Origin: CAIMMJ01 sp037131955
Lineage (GTDB): Bacteria > Bacteroidota > Bacteroidia > UBA4408
DNA length: 30,453 bases
Reading direction: 5' to 3'
Assembly (NCBI GenBank): GCA_037131955.1
Contig: JBAXQC010000031.1
Location: 1 to 30,453 of the forward strand
Part shown: positions 1-7,744 of the stretch, piece by piece
How the letters are laid out: every line of letters starts with the position of its first letter
How positions within the stretch are numbered: the first letter of the stretch is position 1
Program-made: the position numbers and the translations under genes
Notes under the pieces: generated by a model
Databases searched by the model: none
What the model saw: the letters and a program-made list of their open reading frames with translations, nothing else
What the model was told of the DNA's origin: nothing

Positions 1-63
1 GGGCAAAGCCCAATTGAAAAAATTACAAAACGACTTTTTGAGGCTCAACTAATTAAACTATAA
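1..63 (+). CDS. 3' end of an unidentified gene (partial)
   Basis: Frame 1 is open from the first base and ends at TAA (61-63), giving the last 20 residues of a protein whose body lies outside the window. The visible tail is mixed charged and hydrophobic, ends in QLIKL, and looks like a C-terminal helix. It is too short to name. A gap of 190 bases separates it from pheT, and pheT has its own promoter-like box, so the two are probably transcribed separately. That this is real coding sequence is an inference from the open frame and its composition. Confidence 0.45.
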   Translation, partial: GQSPIEKITKRLFEAQLIKL

Positions 64-189
64 ATGACAAGGGTGAGAAAAAAATCATATGTTAATTCAA
101 AAATAATGGTTTAATAGTATTACTTGGCAATAGCTGCAGTTTGTTTGGTAACTCTTTAGTAGTAAAATTATACAATAAATTCTACTTCA

Positions 190-234
190 GATATTCTAAT
201 TGATATTCTAAATTAAAGAATATCATTACTTTTG
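190..234 (+). promoter_or_regulatory. pheT promoter region with three GATATTCT repeats
   Basis: TACTTTTG (227-234) matches the Bacteroidota -7 box TAnnTTTG and ends 19 bases before the pheT ATG. Just upstream, GATATTCTAA occurs twice in direct orientation (190-199 and 202-211). An inverted copy (AGAATATC, 217-224) forms a 9-bp perfect stem (201-209 with 217-225) around a 7-base spacer. No TTG lies at the ideal -33 distance; the nearest (200-202) is 24 bases upstream. The repeats sit where a repressor or activator could act. A regulatory role is inferred from position only. Confidence 0.5.
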
Positions 235-253
235 AAGCCAATCAAATTATTTA

Positions 254-2674
254 ATGAAAATTTCCTATAACTGGCTAAAAACAATTTTAGAATTTAATCA
301 AACACCACAAGAAATTTCTGACTTACTTACCTCAAGTGGCTTAGAAGTGGAATCTATTGAACCTTGGCAATCTTTAAAAGGTGGATTGCTAGGTTTTGTT
401 ACTGGGGAAGTGCTCAGTTGCCAAAAGCATCCGGATGCTGATAGACTTTCTATTACCACTGTTGACGTTGGAAACAATACTATTCTAAACATCGTTTGTG
501 GTGCTCCAAATGTGGCGCAAGGTCAAAAAGTTGTAGTTGCAACAGTTGGAACCATAATATATCCTTTGGTAGGAGAACCATTCGAAATAAAAAAATCTAA
601 AATTAGAGGTGCTGTTTCCGAGGGAATGATATGTGCAGAAGATGAAATAGGCATTGGAAATTCGCACGATGGAATTTTAATTTTGCCCAATGAAACTGAA
701 ATAGGAAAACCTGCGGCCGAAATTTTTGGAATCGAAAACGATTATTGTTTTGAAATTGGTCTAACGCCAAACCGTTCTGATGCCATTTCTCATTTGGGCG
801 TAGCAAAAGAATTAAAATCATTGCTTAAGTTAAGAAATCAAGTAGATTCAACACTTCTTTTTAAAGTCGATCAAGAAATTTCCTCATTGCCACCTTCACC
901 ATTAAAAATAAATGTTCATCAAACATCTAATTGTAAAAGATACTGTGCAATTGTGCTAGAAAATATTCAGGTAAAGGAGTCTCCACAATGGTTAAAAAAC
1001 AAACTATCGTCAGTAGGATTGCGAAGCATAAACAATGTTGTAGATGTTACAAATTTTGTAATGTTAGAAACAGGCCAGCCTCTGCATGCATTTGATTTTT
1101 ACAAGATACAGGATTCAACATTACAAGTTAGAAGAGCAAATGAAAATGAAACATTAATTACGCTAGACAGTACTCAAAGAAAACTTACAACAAACGATGT
1201 TGTTATTGCCGACAGTTCAAATGCCCTCTGCATTGCAGGAATTATGGGAGGTTTAGATTCTGGAGTAAATTCAACAACTACAAAAATTGTTTTGGAAAGT
1301 GCTTTTTTTGATTCAGTGGTTGTTAGAAAATCATCTAAATTTCATTCATTAAAATCGGACTCATCCTTCAGATTCGAAAGGGGTACTGACCCAAACATGG
1401 TAATAATTGCGTTGAATAGAGCAGTTCAATTGCTCAAAGAAATAGCAAATGCACAAGAAAATTATTCTGCAATTGATAGTTATCCTCACCCGGTAAAGAA
1501 ACAAGAAATAGAAATTAGCAAACAAAAAATAAATTCTTTAATAGGAGTAGAGCTAAGTTCAGCTGTAATTGAAGAAATATTTTTATCGCTGGAATTTGAT
1601 TTCTCAAAAATCGACGACAAATACGTAGTAAAAATTCCAACTTCAAAGGTAGACGTTAATAGACCTGCAGATGTTATTGAAGAAGTATTAAGAATATACG
1701 GATACGATAACATTGGAGAAAAAGGATATTTTAATGTTTCTGTACCTAATTCTTCCAACAATAAATATTCAAAACTCAAAGATAAAATTTCTGATTCTCT
1801 TATTGCAAAGGGTTTTTTTGAAACCATGAATCTTTCGCTGTCATCTTCTGAGTTTATCAATAAATTTCATGTACAAAAAGAAGCAAATAAAATAAACATA
1901 GTAAACCCACTCAGCAGCGAACAGGATGTGCTGCGTACATCTTTAATTTTTGGTTGCTTGCAGTCTTTGTCTTACAATATAAATAGAAAACAAAACGATT
2001 TAAAATTGTTTGAGTTTGGCAAAGTGTACGAAAAAACAGAAAGTGGATACCATGAAAAAGAAATTTTAGCAATTTGTATAACAGGAAATTGTTTTGCAGA
2101 AAATTGGAAAGAAAAAACAGCAAAAACCGATTTCTATGTTTTAAAATCTTTGATGGAACAACTGTTAAATTTTCTACCTCAAAAATCAATTCACACAATT
2201 CCGCTCAACGAATTTTGGGGCAACAAGGGTATATCCTATAACTTTGGACATCAACTATTGAGCTCAGTAGGCGAGGTAGAATCAAGCATTTTAAAATCTT
2301 TTGATATTAAACAAGTGGTGTTTTATGCCGAAATAGATTGGGAGAAATTTGTGGTGTATTTTTCCGAAAAGTTAAGTTTCACCGAACTTAACAAATTTCC
2401 TGCTGTTAGAAGAGATTTTGCTTTGGAAATAGATAGAAATTTGGAGTTTATAAAATTAAAGGAAATTGCCTTTAAAACTGAAAAAAAATTGCTCAAAGAG
2501 GTAAATATTTTTGATGTTTACATGGGAACAAAAATGGATGTCAATAAAAAATCATACGCTCTAAGTTTTACTTTGCAAGACGAAAACGGCACGTTAACCG
2601 AAAAACAAATTGCGTCCACTATGAATAAACTCAAAGAAGCATTTGAAAAAGAAGCAGGAGCAACTTTAAGATAG
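254..2674 (+). CDS. pheT: Phenylalanine--tRNA ligase beta subunit
   Basis: This is the beta chain of the cytoplasmic alpha2beta2 enzyme that charges tRNA-Phe. At 806 aa it has the usual bacterial length. It carries an N-terminal EMAP-like tRNA-binding domain (about 40-150, including CQKHPDADRLS and VCGAPNV), the B3/B4 editing region (about 210-390, with NNVVDVTNFVMLETGQPLHAFD), a B5 domain (about 400-475) and a C-terminal ferredoxin-fold anticodon-binding domain (about 710-805, beginning near LNKFPAVRRDFAL). The ATG at 254 gives the standard MKISYNWLK start. pheS is not adjacent, as is common in Bacteroidota. The gene probably stands alone, because a new -7 box follows before nuoA. Identification is secure. 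Confidence 0.97.
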   Translation: MKISYNWLKTILEFNQTPQEISDLLTSSGLEVESIEPWQSLKGGLLGFVTGEVLSCQKHPDADRLSITTVDVGNNTILNIVCGAPNVAQGQKVVVATVGTIIYPLVGEPFEIKKSKIRGAVSEGMICAEDEIGIGNSHDGILILPNETEIGKPAAEIFGIENDYCFEIGLTPNRSDAISHLGVAKELKSLLKLRNQVDSTLLFKVDQEISSLPPSPLKINVHQTSNCKRYCAIVLENIQVKESPQWLKNKLSSVGLRSINNVVDVTNFVMLETGQPLHAFDFYKIQDSTLQVRRANENETLITLDSTQRKLTTNDVVIADSSNALCIAGIMGGLDSGVNSTTTKIVLESAFFDSVVVRKSSKFHSLKSDSSFRFERGTDPNMVIIALNRAVQLLKEIANAQENYSAIDSYPHPVKKQEIEISKQKINSLIGVELSSAVIEEIFLSLEFDFSKIDDKYVVKIPTSKVDVNRPADVIEEVLRIYGYDNIGEKGYFNVSVPNSSNNKYSKLKDKISDSLIAKGFFETMNLSLSSSEFINKFHVQKEANKINIVNPLSSEQDVLRTSLIFGCLQSLSYNINRKQNDLKLFEFGKVYEKTESGYHEKEILAICITGNCFAENWKEKTAKTDFYVLKSLMEQLLNFLPQKSIHTIPLNEFWGNKGISYNFGHQLLSSVGEVESSILKSFDIKQVVFYAEIDWEKFVVYFSEKLSFTELNKFPAVRRDFALEIDRNLEFIKLKEIAFKTEKKLLKEVNIFDVYMGTKMDVNKKSYALSFTLQDENGTLTEKQIASTMNKLKEAFEKEAGATLR

Positions 2675-2731
2675 TTTATTAAATTTTAAAAAAATATAGG
2701 TTTGTGTTTTAAATTCAATCAAACAAATAAT

Positions 2732-2739
2732 TACATTTG
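2732..2739 (+). promoter_or_regulatory. -7 box of the nuoABCD promoter
   Basis: TACATTTG matches TAnnTTTG exactly and lies 52 bases before the nuoA ATG, in the only gap between pheT and the nuo genes. The nearest upstream TTTG (2701-2704) is 27 bases away, which is longer than the usual 17-23, so the -33 element is weak or missing. The leader has no Shine-Dalgarno motif. Confidence 0.45.
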
Positions 2740-2791
2740 TAACCAATACTTATACAAACATAAAAATATTTTTAGTGTTTAACGTTTAACT

Positions 2792-3163
2792 ATGAATTCA
2801 ACAGGAGGATTATTAGATTATTTACCAGTAGTTTTAATGATGGTGGTAGCAGTAGGTTTCGTAATTACTACAATGCTTGCAACACATTACCTTGGCCCAA
2901 AAAGAAAATCAAAGCTAAAGTTAGAAGCCTTTGAATGTGGAATAGAATCACAAGGCAACGCCAGAATTCCGTTTTCAATTAAGTATTTTTTAGTTGCAAT
3001 ATTGTTTGTGCTTTTTGATGTTGAAGTAATTTTTATGTATCCATGGGCTGTTAATTTTAAGAGTTTAGGAATGTTTGGATTTCTTGAAATGCTCACGTTT
3101 ATGGGGGTTTTATTACTTGGATTTTTTTACATCATAAAAAGAGGTGCCCTTAAATGGGAATAG
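2792..3163 (+). CDS. nuoA: NADH-quinone oxidoreductase subunit A
   Basis: NuoA is a small inner-membrane subunit of respiratory complex I (NADH:quinone oxidoreductase) in the proton-pumping arm close to the quinone site. The 123-aa product has the family's three transmembrane segments (about 10-30, 68-88, 96-115). It also has the diagnostic loop FECGIE, with the cysteine homologous to the conformationally sensitive Cys of mitochondrial ND3, and the FDVEVIFMYPWA motif in helix 2. It is the first gene of nuoABCD; nuoB starts 18 bases after its stop. Length and motifs agree with a complete, functional subunit. Confidence 0.96.
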   Translation: MNSTGGLLDYLPVVLMMVVAVGFVITTMLATHYLGPKRKSKLKLEAFECGIESQGNARIPFSIKYFLVAILFVLFDVEVIFMYPWAVNFKSLGMFGFLEMLTFMGVLLLGFFYIIKRGALKWE

Positions 3164-3181
3164 TTTAAAATTTTAAATAGT

Positions 3182-3745
3182 ATGGAAATTACCGATAAAA
3201 AAGTTAGCCTTGCCAAAATGCCTGATGGACATGAAGGTGCAGGTTTTTTTGCTACAAAATTGGATGATGCTGTTGGCTTAGCTCGTAAGAATTCTATTTG
3301 GCCTTTGCCTTTTGCAACCTCGTGCTGTGGTATAGAATTTATGGCTACCATGGGAGCTCATTACGATTTGGCAAGATATGGTTCAGAAAGATTAAGTTTC
3401 TCTCCTCGCCAAGCAGATTTACTGATGGTAATGGGAACTATTTCAAAAAAAATGGCGCCAATTGTAAGGCAAGTTTATGAGCAAATGGCAGAACCTAAGT
3501 GGGTTTTGTCTATGGGTGCTTGTGCCAGTAGTGGCGGCATCTTTGATACTTATAGCGTTTTACAAGGCATAGACAGAATTATTCCTGTTGATGTTTACAT
3601 TCCGGGTTGTCCCCCAAGACCTGAACAAGTAATAGACGGTGTTTTAAAAATACACGAATTGGTTCAAAACGAATCATCACGCCGCAGGTATTCCGAAGAT
3701 TACAAATCGTTGATGGAATCTTATGGTTTTGAATCAGGAAAATAA
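3182..3745 (+). CDS. nuoB: NADH-quinone oxidoreductase subunit B
   Basis: NuoB carries iron-sulfur cluster N2, the last cluster before quinone in complex I. The 187-aa protein keeps all four cluster ligands: the adjacent Cys48-Cys49 (TSCCGIEF), Cys114 (GACASSGG) and Cys143 (IPGCPPRP). The family signature around YGSERLSFSPRQADLL is also present. The ATG at 3182 fits the family N-terminus, which is short here. It lies 18 bases after nuoA and 12 before nuoC, so it is co-transcribed. Nothing suggests loss of function. Confidence 0.97.
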   Translation: MEITDKKVSLAKMPDGHEGAGFFATKLDDAVGLARKNSIWPLPFATSCCGIEFMATMGAHYDLARYGSERLSFSPRQADLLMVMGTISKKMAPIVRQVYEQMAEPKWVLSMGACASSGGIFDTYSVLQGIDRIIPVDVYIPGCPPRPEQVIDGVLKIHELVQNESSRRRYSEDYKSLMESYGFESGK

Positions 3746-3757
3746 AATATTTTAGAA

Positions 3758-4261
3758 GTGGAAAACGAACTAAATAAAAAAGTGTTGGAAGAACTTATCA
3801 AAGTTTTTTCTGACGACATAAAAAGTGCCGAAGAATCTTATGGTATGCTTTCCGTAACAGTAAGCAAAAATAAAATTTACGCAATAATTAAGTTTTTAAA
3901 AGATAATTCTGAAACAAACTTTAATTTTTTAACCGACTTAACCGGAATTCATTTGCCAGAAAACAAAGAAGATTTAGGAGTAATTTATCACTTGCATAAT
4001 TTTTACAAGAATCACAGAATACGTTTAAAAATATTTTTTTCTACACATGATTCATACGTAGACAGCATAGTAGATTTATACTCCGGGGCAAATTGGATGG
4101 AAAGAGAGACTTTTGATTTTTTTGGAATACACTTTAAAGGTCACCCTAATTTAACCAGAATTTTAAACATGGAAGACATGCTTATACATCCTCTGCGAAA
4201 AGAATTTCCATTAGAAGATCAAAGCAGAAAAGATAAAAACGATGCAATGTTTGGCAGATAA
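3758..4261 (+). CDS. nuoC: NADH-quinone oxidoreductase subunit C
   Basis: NuoC (the 30-kDa subunit) is a peripheral complex I subunit that packs against NuoD. The 167-aa product contains the 30-kDa signature ERETFDFFGIHFKGHPNLTR and the C-terminal HPLRKEFPL motif. The start is GTG (3758), giving MENELNKK; no ATG fits upstream. It lies 12 bases after nuoB and 9 before nuoD. NuoC and NuoD are separate genes here, not the fused NuoCD of enterobacteria. Confidence 0.95.
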   Translation: MENELNKKVLEELIKVFSDDIKSAEESYGMLSVTVSKNKIYAIIKFLKDNSETNFNFLTDLTGIHLPENKEDLGVIYHLHNFYKNHRIRLKIFFSTHDSYVDSIVDLYSGANWMERETFDFFGIHFKGHPNLTRILNMEDMLIHPLRKEFPLEDQSRKDKNDAMFGR

Positions 4262-4270
4262 AATAGAAAT

Positions 4271-5488
4271 ATGAGTCAATTGGAAAAAAACAATACCGAT
4301 ATAATTATTCCTTCGCAAGAAAAAGAATATTCAATTCTAAATCTTGGGCCAACACATCCTGCAACACACGGAATATTTCAGAACATTCTTAAAATGGATG
4401 GTGAAATTATTATGGATGCCCAACCTACTATTGGTTACATACACCGTGCTTTTGAAAAGCTTGCAGAGCGCCGTCCTTACAACCAAATTACACCAATTAC
4501 AGATAGATTAAATTATTGCTCTTCGCCAATAAACAATGTAGGTTGGCACCTTACTGTTGAAAAACTTATTGGCGCTCAAATTCCAAAAAGAGTAGAGTAT
4601 ATGAGAGTAATTTTAATGGAACTCTCTAGAATTGCCGATCACATAGTATGCGATGCAGTAATTGGTGTAGATACTGGTGCACTTACAGGCTTTGTATATT
4701 TGTTTCAACAAAGAGAACACATCTACGAAATTTTTGAAGAAATGTGTGGCGCACGGCTCACAACCAATATAGGCAGAATAGGAGGTTTTGAGAGAGAATG
4801 GAGCAACAAGGTGTGGGAAAAAATCGAAAAGTTTGTGAATAATTTTCCAAAAGCATTAGAAGAATTTGAAAATCTGTTGGTGCGAAACAGAATTTTTATG
4901 GACAGAACAATTAATTGCGGGCCTATTTCAGCAGAGAGAGCCTTGAATTATGGTTTTACGGGTCCTAATTTACGTGCAGCAGGAGTTGATTATGATGTGA
5001 GAGTGATGACACCGTATTCATCCTATCAGGATTTTGAATTTACCATTCCAGTAGGCACTCAAGGCGACACTTACGACAGATTTATGGTAAGATTGGAAGA
5101 AATGAAACAGAGCATTTCCATTATTAAACAAGCTATCCAAAAAATGCCTAGTGATGGTGGGTTTCATGCCGATGTTCCTGATTTTTATTTGCCGCCAAAA
5201 GAAGAAGTGTACAACAACATGGAAGCATTAATTTATCATTTTAAAATAGTAATGGGAGAATCTACAATTCCCAAAGGTGAAGTTTACAATTGTGTAGAAG
5301 GAGCTAATGGAGAATTAGGATATTATTTAGTGAGCGATGGTGGAAGAACCCCATATAGATTACACTTTAGAAGACCATGTTTTATATATTATCAAGCTTA
5401 CCCCGAAATGATTAAAGGTGGATTGCTTTCTGATGCAATACTTACAATGAGTAGTATGAACGTAATTGCCGGTGAATTGGATGCCTAA
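4271..5488 (+). CDS. nuoD: NADH-quinone oxidoreductase subunit D
   Basis: NuoD (the 49-kDa subunit) forms the quinone pocket with NuoB and descends from the large subunit of [NiFe] hydrogenases. The 405-aa product has LGPTHPATHGIFQ near residue 25 (the quinone-site His region), IGYIHRAFEKLAE, the DRLNYCS block, and the C-terminal region with ANGELGYYLVSDGG and RPCFIYYQ. Length is normal and the C-terminus complete. It is the last nuo gene in the run. The next gene is an unrelated secreted protein 79 bases on, so nuoE-N must be elsewhere in the genome. Confidence 0.97.
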   Translation: MSQLEKNNTDIIIPSQEKEYSILNLGPTHPATHGIFQNILKMDGEIIMDAQPTIGYIHRAFEKLAERRPYNQITPITDRLNYCSSPINNVGWHLTVEKLIGAQIPKRVEYMRVILMELSRIADHIVCDAVIGVDTGALTGFVYLFQQREHIYEIFEEMCGARLTTNIGRIGGFEREWSNKVWEKIEKFVNNFPKALEEFENLLVRNRIFMDRTINCGPISAERALNYGFTGPNLRAAGVDYDVRVMTPYSSYQDFEFTIPVGTQGDTYDRFMVRLEEMKQSISIIKQAIQKMPSDGGFHADVPDFYLPPKEEVYNNMEALIYHFKIVMGESTIPKGEVYNCVEGANGELGYYLVSDGGRTPYRLHFRRPCFIYYQAYPEMIKGGLLSDAILTMSSMNVIAGELDA

Positions 5489-5494
5489 AATTAT

Positions 5495-5502
5495 TAATTT
5501 TG
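5495..5502 (+). promoter_or_regulatory. Possible -7 box before the secreted-protein gene
   Basis: TAATTTTG fits TAnnTTTG and lies 7 bases after the nuoD stop and 65 before the next ATG (5568). The nearest TTG upstream (5477-5479) is only 15 bases away, shorter than usual. It is a candidate for separate transcription of the downstream gene. Confidence 0.25.
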
Positions 5503-5567
5503 AAAATAAAAAAGATTATTAGTAAACTTGCAATAAATCTAATTGTAACCTAGAATTGGTTTCTCCT

Positions 5568-6371
5568 ATGAAAAAATATTTATCAATTGCTTTTTCTTTT
5601 TTGGTTTTTAGTTCAAACTCAATTGCAGGAACTATAACTGTTGAAGGAACATATCAAGGAAAAAATTTGTATGTTCAAAATCCTTTTGCCGAGGGCGGTG
5701 TTGGTTTTTGCGTGTATGAAGTAGTAGTAAACGGAAAACCAACTACAGACGAAGTACAATCAAGTTCATTTGAAATAGATTTGTCTGCATTAAAATTAGC
5801 TTTAGGAGAAAAAGTGGTTGTTAAGTTAAATTCTAAAGGAGAATGTAAAGCAAAAGTTGTAAATCCTGAAGATTTAAAAGTAAGAAGCACTTGCGAAATT
5901 GTTGCACAATCAGCAAAAGTTAACAAAGACGGTACATTCTCATGGTCAACCAAAGGTGAGTCAGGAAAATTACCATTTATTGTTGAGCAATATCGTTGGA
6001 ACAAGTGGGTAAAAGTAGATGAAATAGAAGGAAAAGGTAGAATGGAAGGAGCTTTTTACTCAGTAAAATATACGCCACACTCTGGAGAAAATAAAATTAG
6101 AATTAAGCAAGTGGATGTAAACGGACCACGTTATTTTGATCCACCTGTAAAATATCGTTCTACTACTGCTCCTGTTAAAATGGAAATTAATAAAGAAAAA
6201 GTTGAAGATAAAATTGTTTTTAGCGACAAAACTAAATTCGAAATTTTTGATTCTTTTGGAACTGTAATGGTTAAAGGAGAAAATGTTGATATAAATGTTT
6301 CAAACCTAAAAAAAGGCACATACTATATTAACTTTGATAATACAACCGGAGAAAAATTCAATAAAAAATAA
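5568..6371 (+). CDS. Secreted protein of unknown function with a possible T9SS sorting tail
   Basis: I do not recognise this 267-aa protein as a named family. The best start is the ATG at 5568 (MKKYLSIAF), which gives a standard signal peptide of about 20 residues ending near SIAG. The mature part is rich in beta-strand residues and has three cysteines (VGFCVYE, KGECKAK, RSTCEIV). The last 40 or so residues (FEIFDSFGTVM, then VDINVSNLKKGTYYINF, then EKFNKK) resemble a short type A C-terminal sorting domain of the type IX secretion system. That domain usually has the pattern G.v....i.vs.L..G.Y......t.KF.K. The usual N-terminal PNP part is not evident. The gene ends in a strong intrinsic terminator. 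Confidence 0.6.
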   Translation: MKKYLSIAFSFLVFSSNSIAGTITVEGTYQGKNLYVQNPFAEGGVGFCVYEVVVNGKPTTDEVQSSSFEIDLSALKLALGEKVVVKLNSKGECKAKVVNPEDLKVRSTCEIVAQSAKVNKDGTFSWSTKGESGKLPFIVEQYRWNKWVKVDEIEGKGRMEGAFYSVKYTPHSGENKIRIKQVDVNGPRYFDPPVKYRSTTAPVKMEINKEKVEDKIVFSDKTKFEIFDSFGTVMVKGENVDINVSNLKKGTYYINFDNTTGEKFNKK

Positions 6372-6393
6372 TTAATACTAACCTTTAAAATAT

Positions 6394-6426
6394 GGCTCTT
6401 GTAATTCTACAAGAGCCTTTTTTTTT
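6394..6426 (+). terminator. Strong intrinsic terminator after the secreted-protein gene
   Basis: GGCTCTTGTA (6394-6403) pairs perfectly with TACAAGAGCC (6408-6417) around a 4-base ATTC loop. Nine T residues (6418-6426) follow. This is a textbook Rho-independent terminator. Its T-run ends two bases before the ATG of the next gene (6429), leaving no leader for that gene outside the terminator. Confidence 0.9.
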
Positions 6427-6428
6427 CT

Positions 6429-6833
6429 ATGCAAAATAAAATTGAGCACCTAGGAATTGCAGTAAAAAGTTTAGAAAACTCACAAAAAGTATTTCAAGAT
6501 ATTTTAGGAGTTGATGCCTATAAAAAAGAATCGGTTGAAAGCGAATTTGTAAATACTCTATTTTTTAAAATTGGTGAGAGTAAAATAGAATTATTGGAGC
6601 CAACATCTGAGCAAAGTGCAATTCATAAATTTATTGAGAAAAAGGGAGAGGGAATTCATCACATAGCTTTTGATGTAACCGATATATATGCAGAGATGAA
6701 AAGACTGCAAGACTTAGGATACATCTTATTAAACAATGAACCCAAAAAAGGAGCAGACAATAAACTAATTTGTTTCATCCACCCAAAGTCAAGCAACGGA
6801 GTACTAATAGAATTGTGTCAAGAAATAAAATGA
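6429..6833 (+). CDS. mce: Methylmalonyl-CoA epimerase
   Basis: This VOC-fold enzyme interconverts the (R) and (S) forms of methylmalonyl-CoA between propionyl-CoA carboxylase and methylmalonyl-CoA mutase. The 134-aa product is typical in size. It shows two beta-alpha-beta-beta-beta modules with probable metal ligands His7 (EHLGIAV), His77 or His78 (GIHHIAFDV) and Glu128 (GVLIELCQ), plus the HPKSSNGVLIEL ending common in this family. The start is fixed by the family N-terminus (MQNKIEHLGIAV). It lies directly against the preceding terminator and overlaps xth by ATGA, so the two are probably translated from one mRNA. Confidence 0.93.
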   Translation: MQNKIEHLGIAVKSLENSQKVFQDILGVDAYKKESVESEFVNTLFFKIGESKIELLEPTSEQSAIHKFIEKKGEGIHHIAFDVTDIYAEMKRLQDLGYILLNNEPKKGADNKLICFIHPKSSNGVLIELCQEIK

Positions 6834-7609
6834 GTAGAATAAAAATAGTAACATACAATGTAAATGGCATAAGGTCTGCTGTTTCTAAAGGTTTAATAGA
6901 TTGGATAATTTCCGAAAATCCTGATGTTGTTTGTTTTCAAGAAATAAAGGCCGATTTAGCAAGCATTGATCAAAAAATATTTACGGAGCTAGGTTTTGTT
7001 TGTAATTGGTTTCCTGCAGAAAAAAAAGGATACAGTGGTGTTGGTATTATTTCTAAAATAAATCCAGAGACAGTAATTTTTGGTTGTGGAAATGAGATGT
7101 ATGACAAAGAAGGAAGAGTAATACAAATTAATTTTAAAGATTTTTCAATTATAAATGCCTACCACCCTTCTGGCTCAAGCGGAGATGAAAGGCAAGCTTT
7201 TAAAATGGTTTGGCTCAACTTTTTTTTGGATTATATTCAACAACAGGTAAGAACATTTCCCAATTTAATTGTGAGTGGCGATTACAACATTTGCAACAAA
7301 GCAATAGACATTCACAATCCTAATTCAAATGCCAATAGTTCAGGATTTCTTCCTGAAGAGAGAGAATGGTTTGATAAATTTTTAGAATCGGGGTTTGTAG
7401 ATTCTTTCAGAAAAATAAATCAATTACCTAAGCAATATACTTGGTGGAGCTTTAGGGCAGGAGCAAGAGGTAAAAATTTAGGGTGGCGTATAGATTATAA
7501 CTTAGTGAGTAAACCTTTGGAAGCTAAAATTTGTGATGCTTATTTACTTCCAGATGCAAAACACTCTGACCATTGTCCTTGCGTTTTGGTATTGGATTTT
7601 AGTGAATAA
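6830..7609 (+). CDS. xth: Exodeoxyribonuclease III (AP endonuclease)
   Basis: This DNA repair enzyme cleaves at abasic sites and removes 3' blocking groups. The 259-aa protein has the endonuclease/exonuclease/phosphatase fold with the ordered motifs TYNVNGIRSA (Asn10, Asn12), CFQEIK (metal-binding Glu38), YHPSGSSG, SGDYNI, the WWSFR and WRIDYNLVS blocks, and the terminal SDHCPCVL containing the catalytic Asp-His pair. The ATG at 6830 overlaps the mce stop (ATGA), which indicates translational coupling. All key residues are intact. Confidence 0.95.
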   Translation: MSRIKIVTYNVNGIRSAVSKGLIDWIISENPDVVCFQEIKADLASIDQKIFTELGFVCNWFPAEKKGYSGVGIISKINPETVIFGCGNEMYDKEGRVIQINFKDFSIINAYHPSGSSGDERQAFKMVWLNFFLDYIQQQVRTFPNLIVSGDYNICNKAIDIHNPNSNANSSGFLPEEREWFDKFLESGFVDSFRKINQLPKQYTWWSFRAGARGKNLGWRIDYNLVSKPLEAKICDAYLLPDAKHSDHCPCVLVLDFSE

Positions 7610-7612
7610 TTA

Positions 7613-7644
7613 TTTGCTTAATAGGATTTTTTTATTTTCCTTTG
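7613..7644 (+). promoter_or_regulatory. Promoter for tRNA-Pro
   Basis: TTTG (7613-7616) and TTCCTTTG (7637-7644; one mismatch to TAnnTTTG) are separated by 20 bases, the spacing expected for the Bacteroidota housekeeping sigma factor. The -7 box ends 21 bases before the mature tRNA-Pro 5' end. This is the best-spaced promoter in the window. Confidence 0.5.
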
Positions 7645-7665
7645 CACCCGCTAAAATAAATAGCA

Positions 7666-7740
7666 CGGGGCGTAGCGTAGTCCGGTTATCGCGCCTGGTT
7701 TGGGACCAGGAGGTCGCAAGTTCGAATCTTGCCGCCCCGA
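7666..7740 (+). tRNA. tRNA-Pro (anticodon UGG)
   Basis: The cloverleaf is complete. A perfect 7-bp acceptor stem (CGGGGCG, 7666-7672, with CGCCCCG, 7733-7739) carries discriminator A7740. The anticodon stem is CCTGG/CCAGG with loop TTTGGGA and anticodon TGG at 7701-7703. The T arm is GCAAG-TTCGAAT-CTTGC. CCA is not encoded; CATT follows. Confidence 0.97.
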
Positions 7741-7744
7741 CATT

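Noticed and set aside
3127..3480. Open frames overlapping nuoB on both strands
   Set aside because: They are shadows of nuoB, whose four cluster cysteines and length are intact.
4546..4565. TGGCAC resembling a sigma-54 -24 element
   Set aside because: It lies inside nuoD and has no TTGC at the -12 distance. I found no other convincing sigma-54 promoter despite the NtrC-type regulator.
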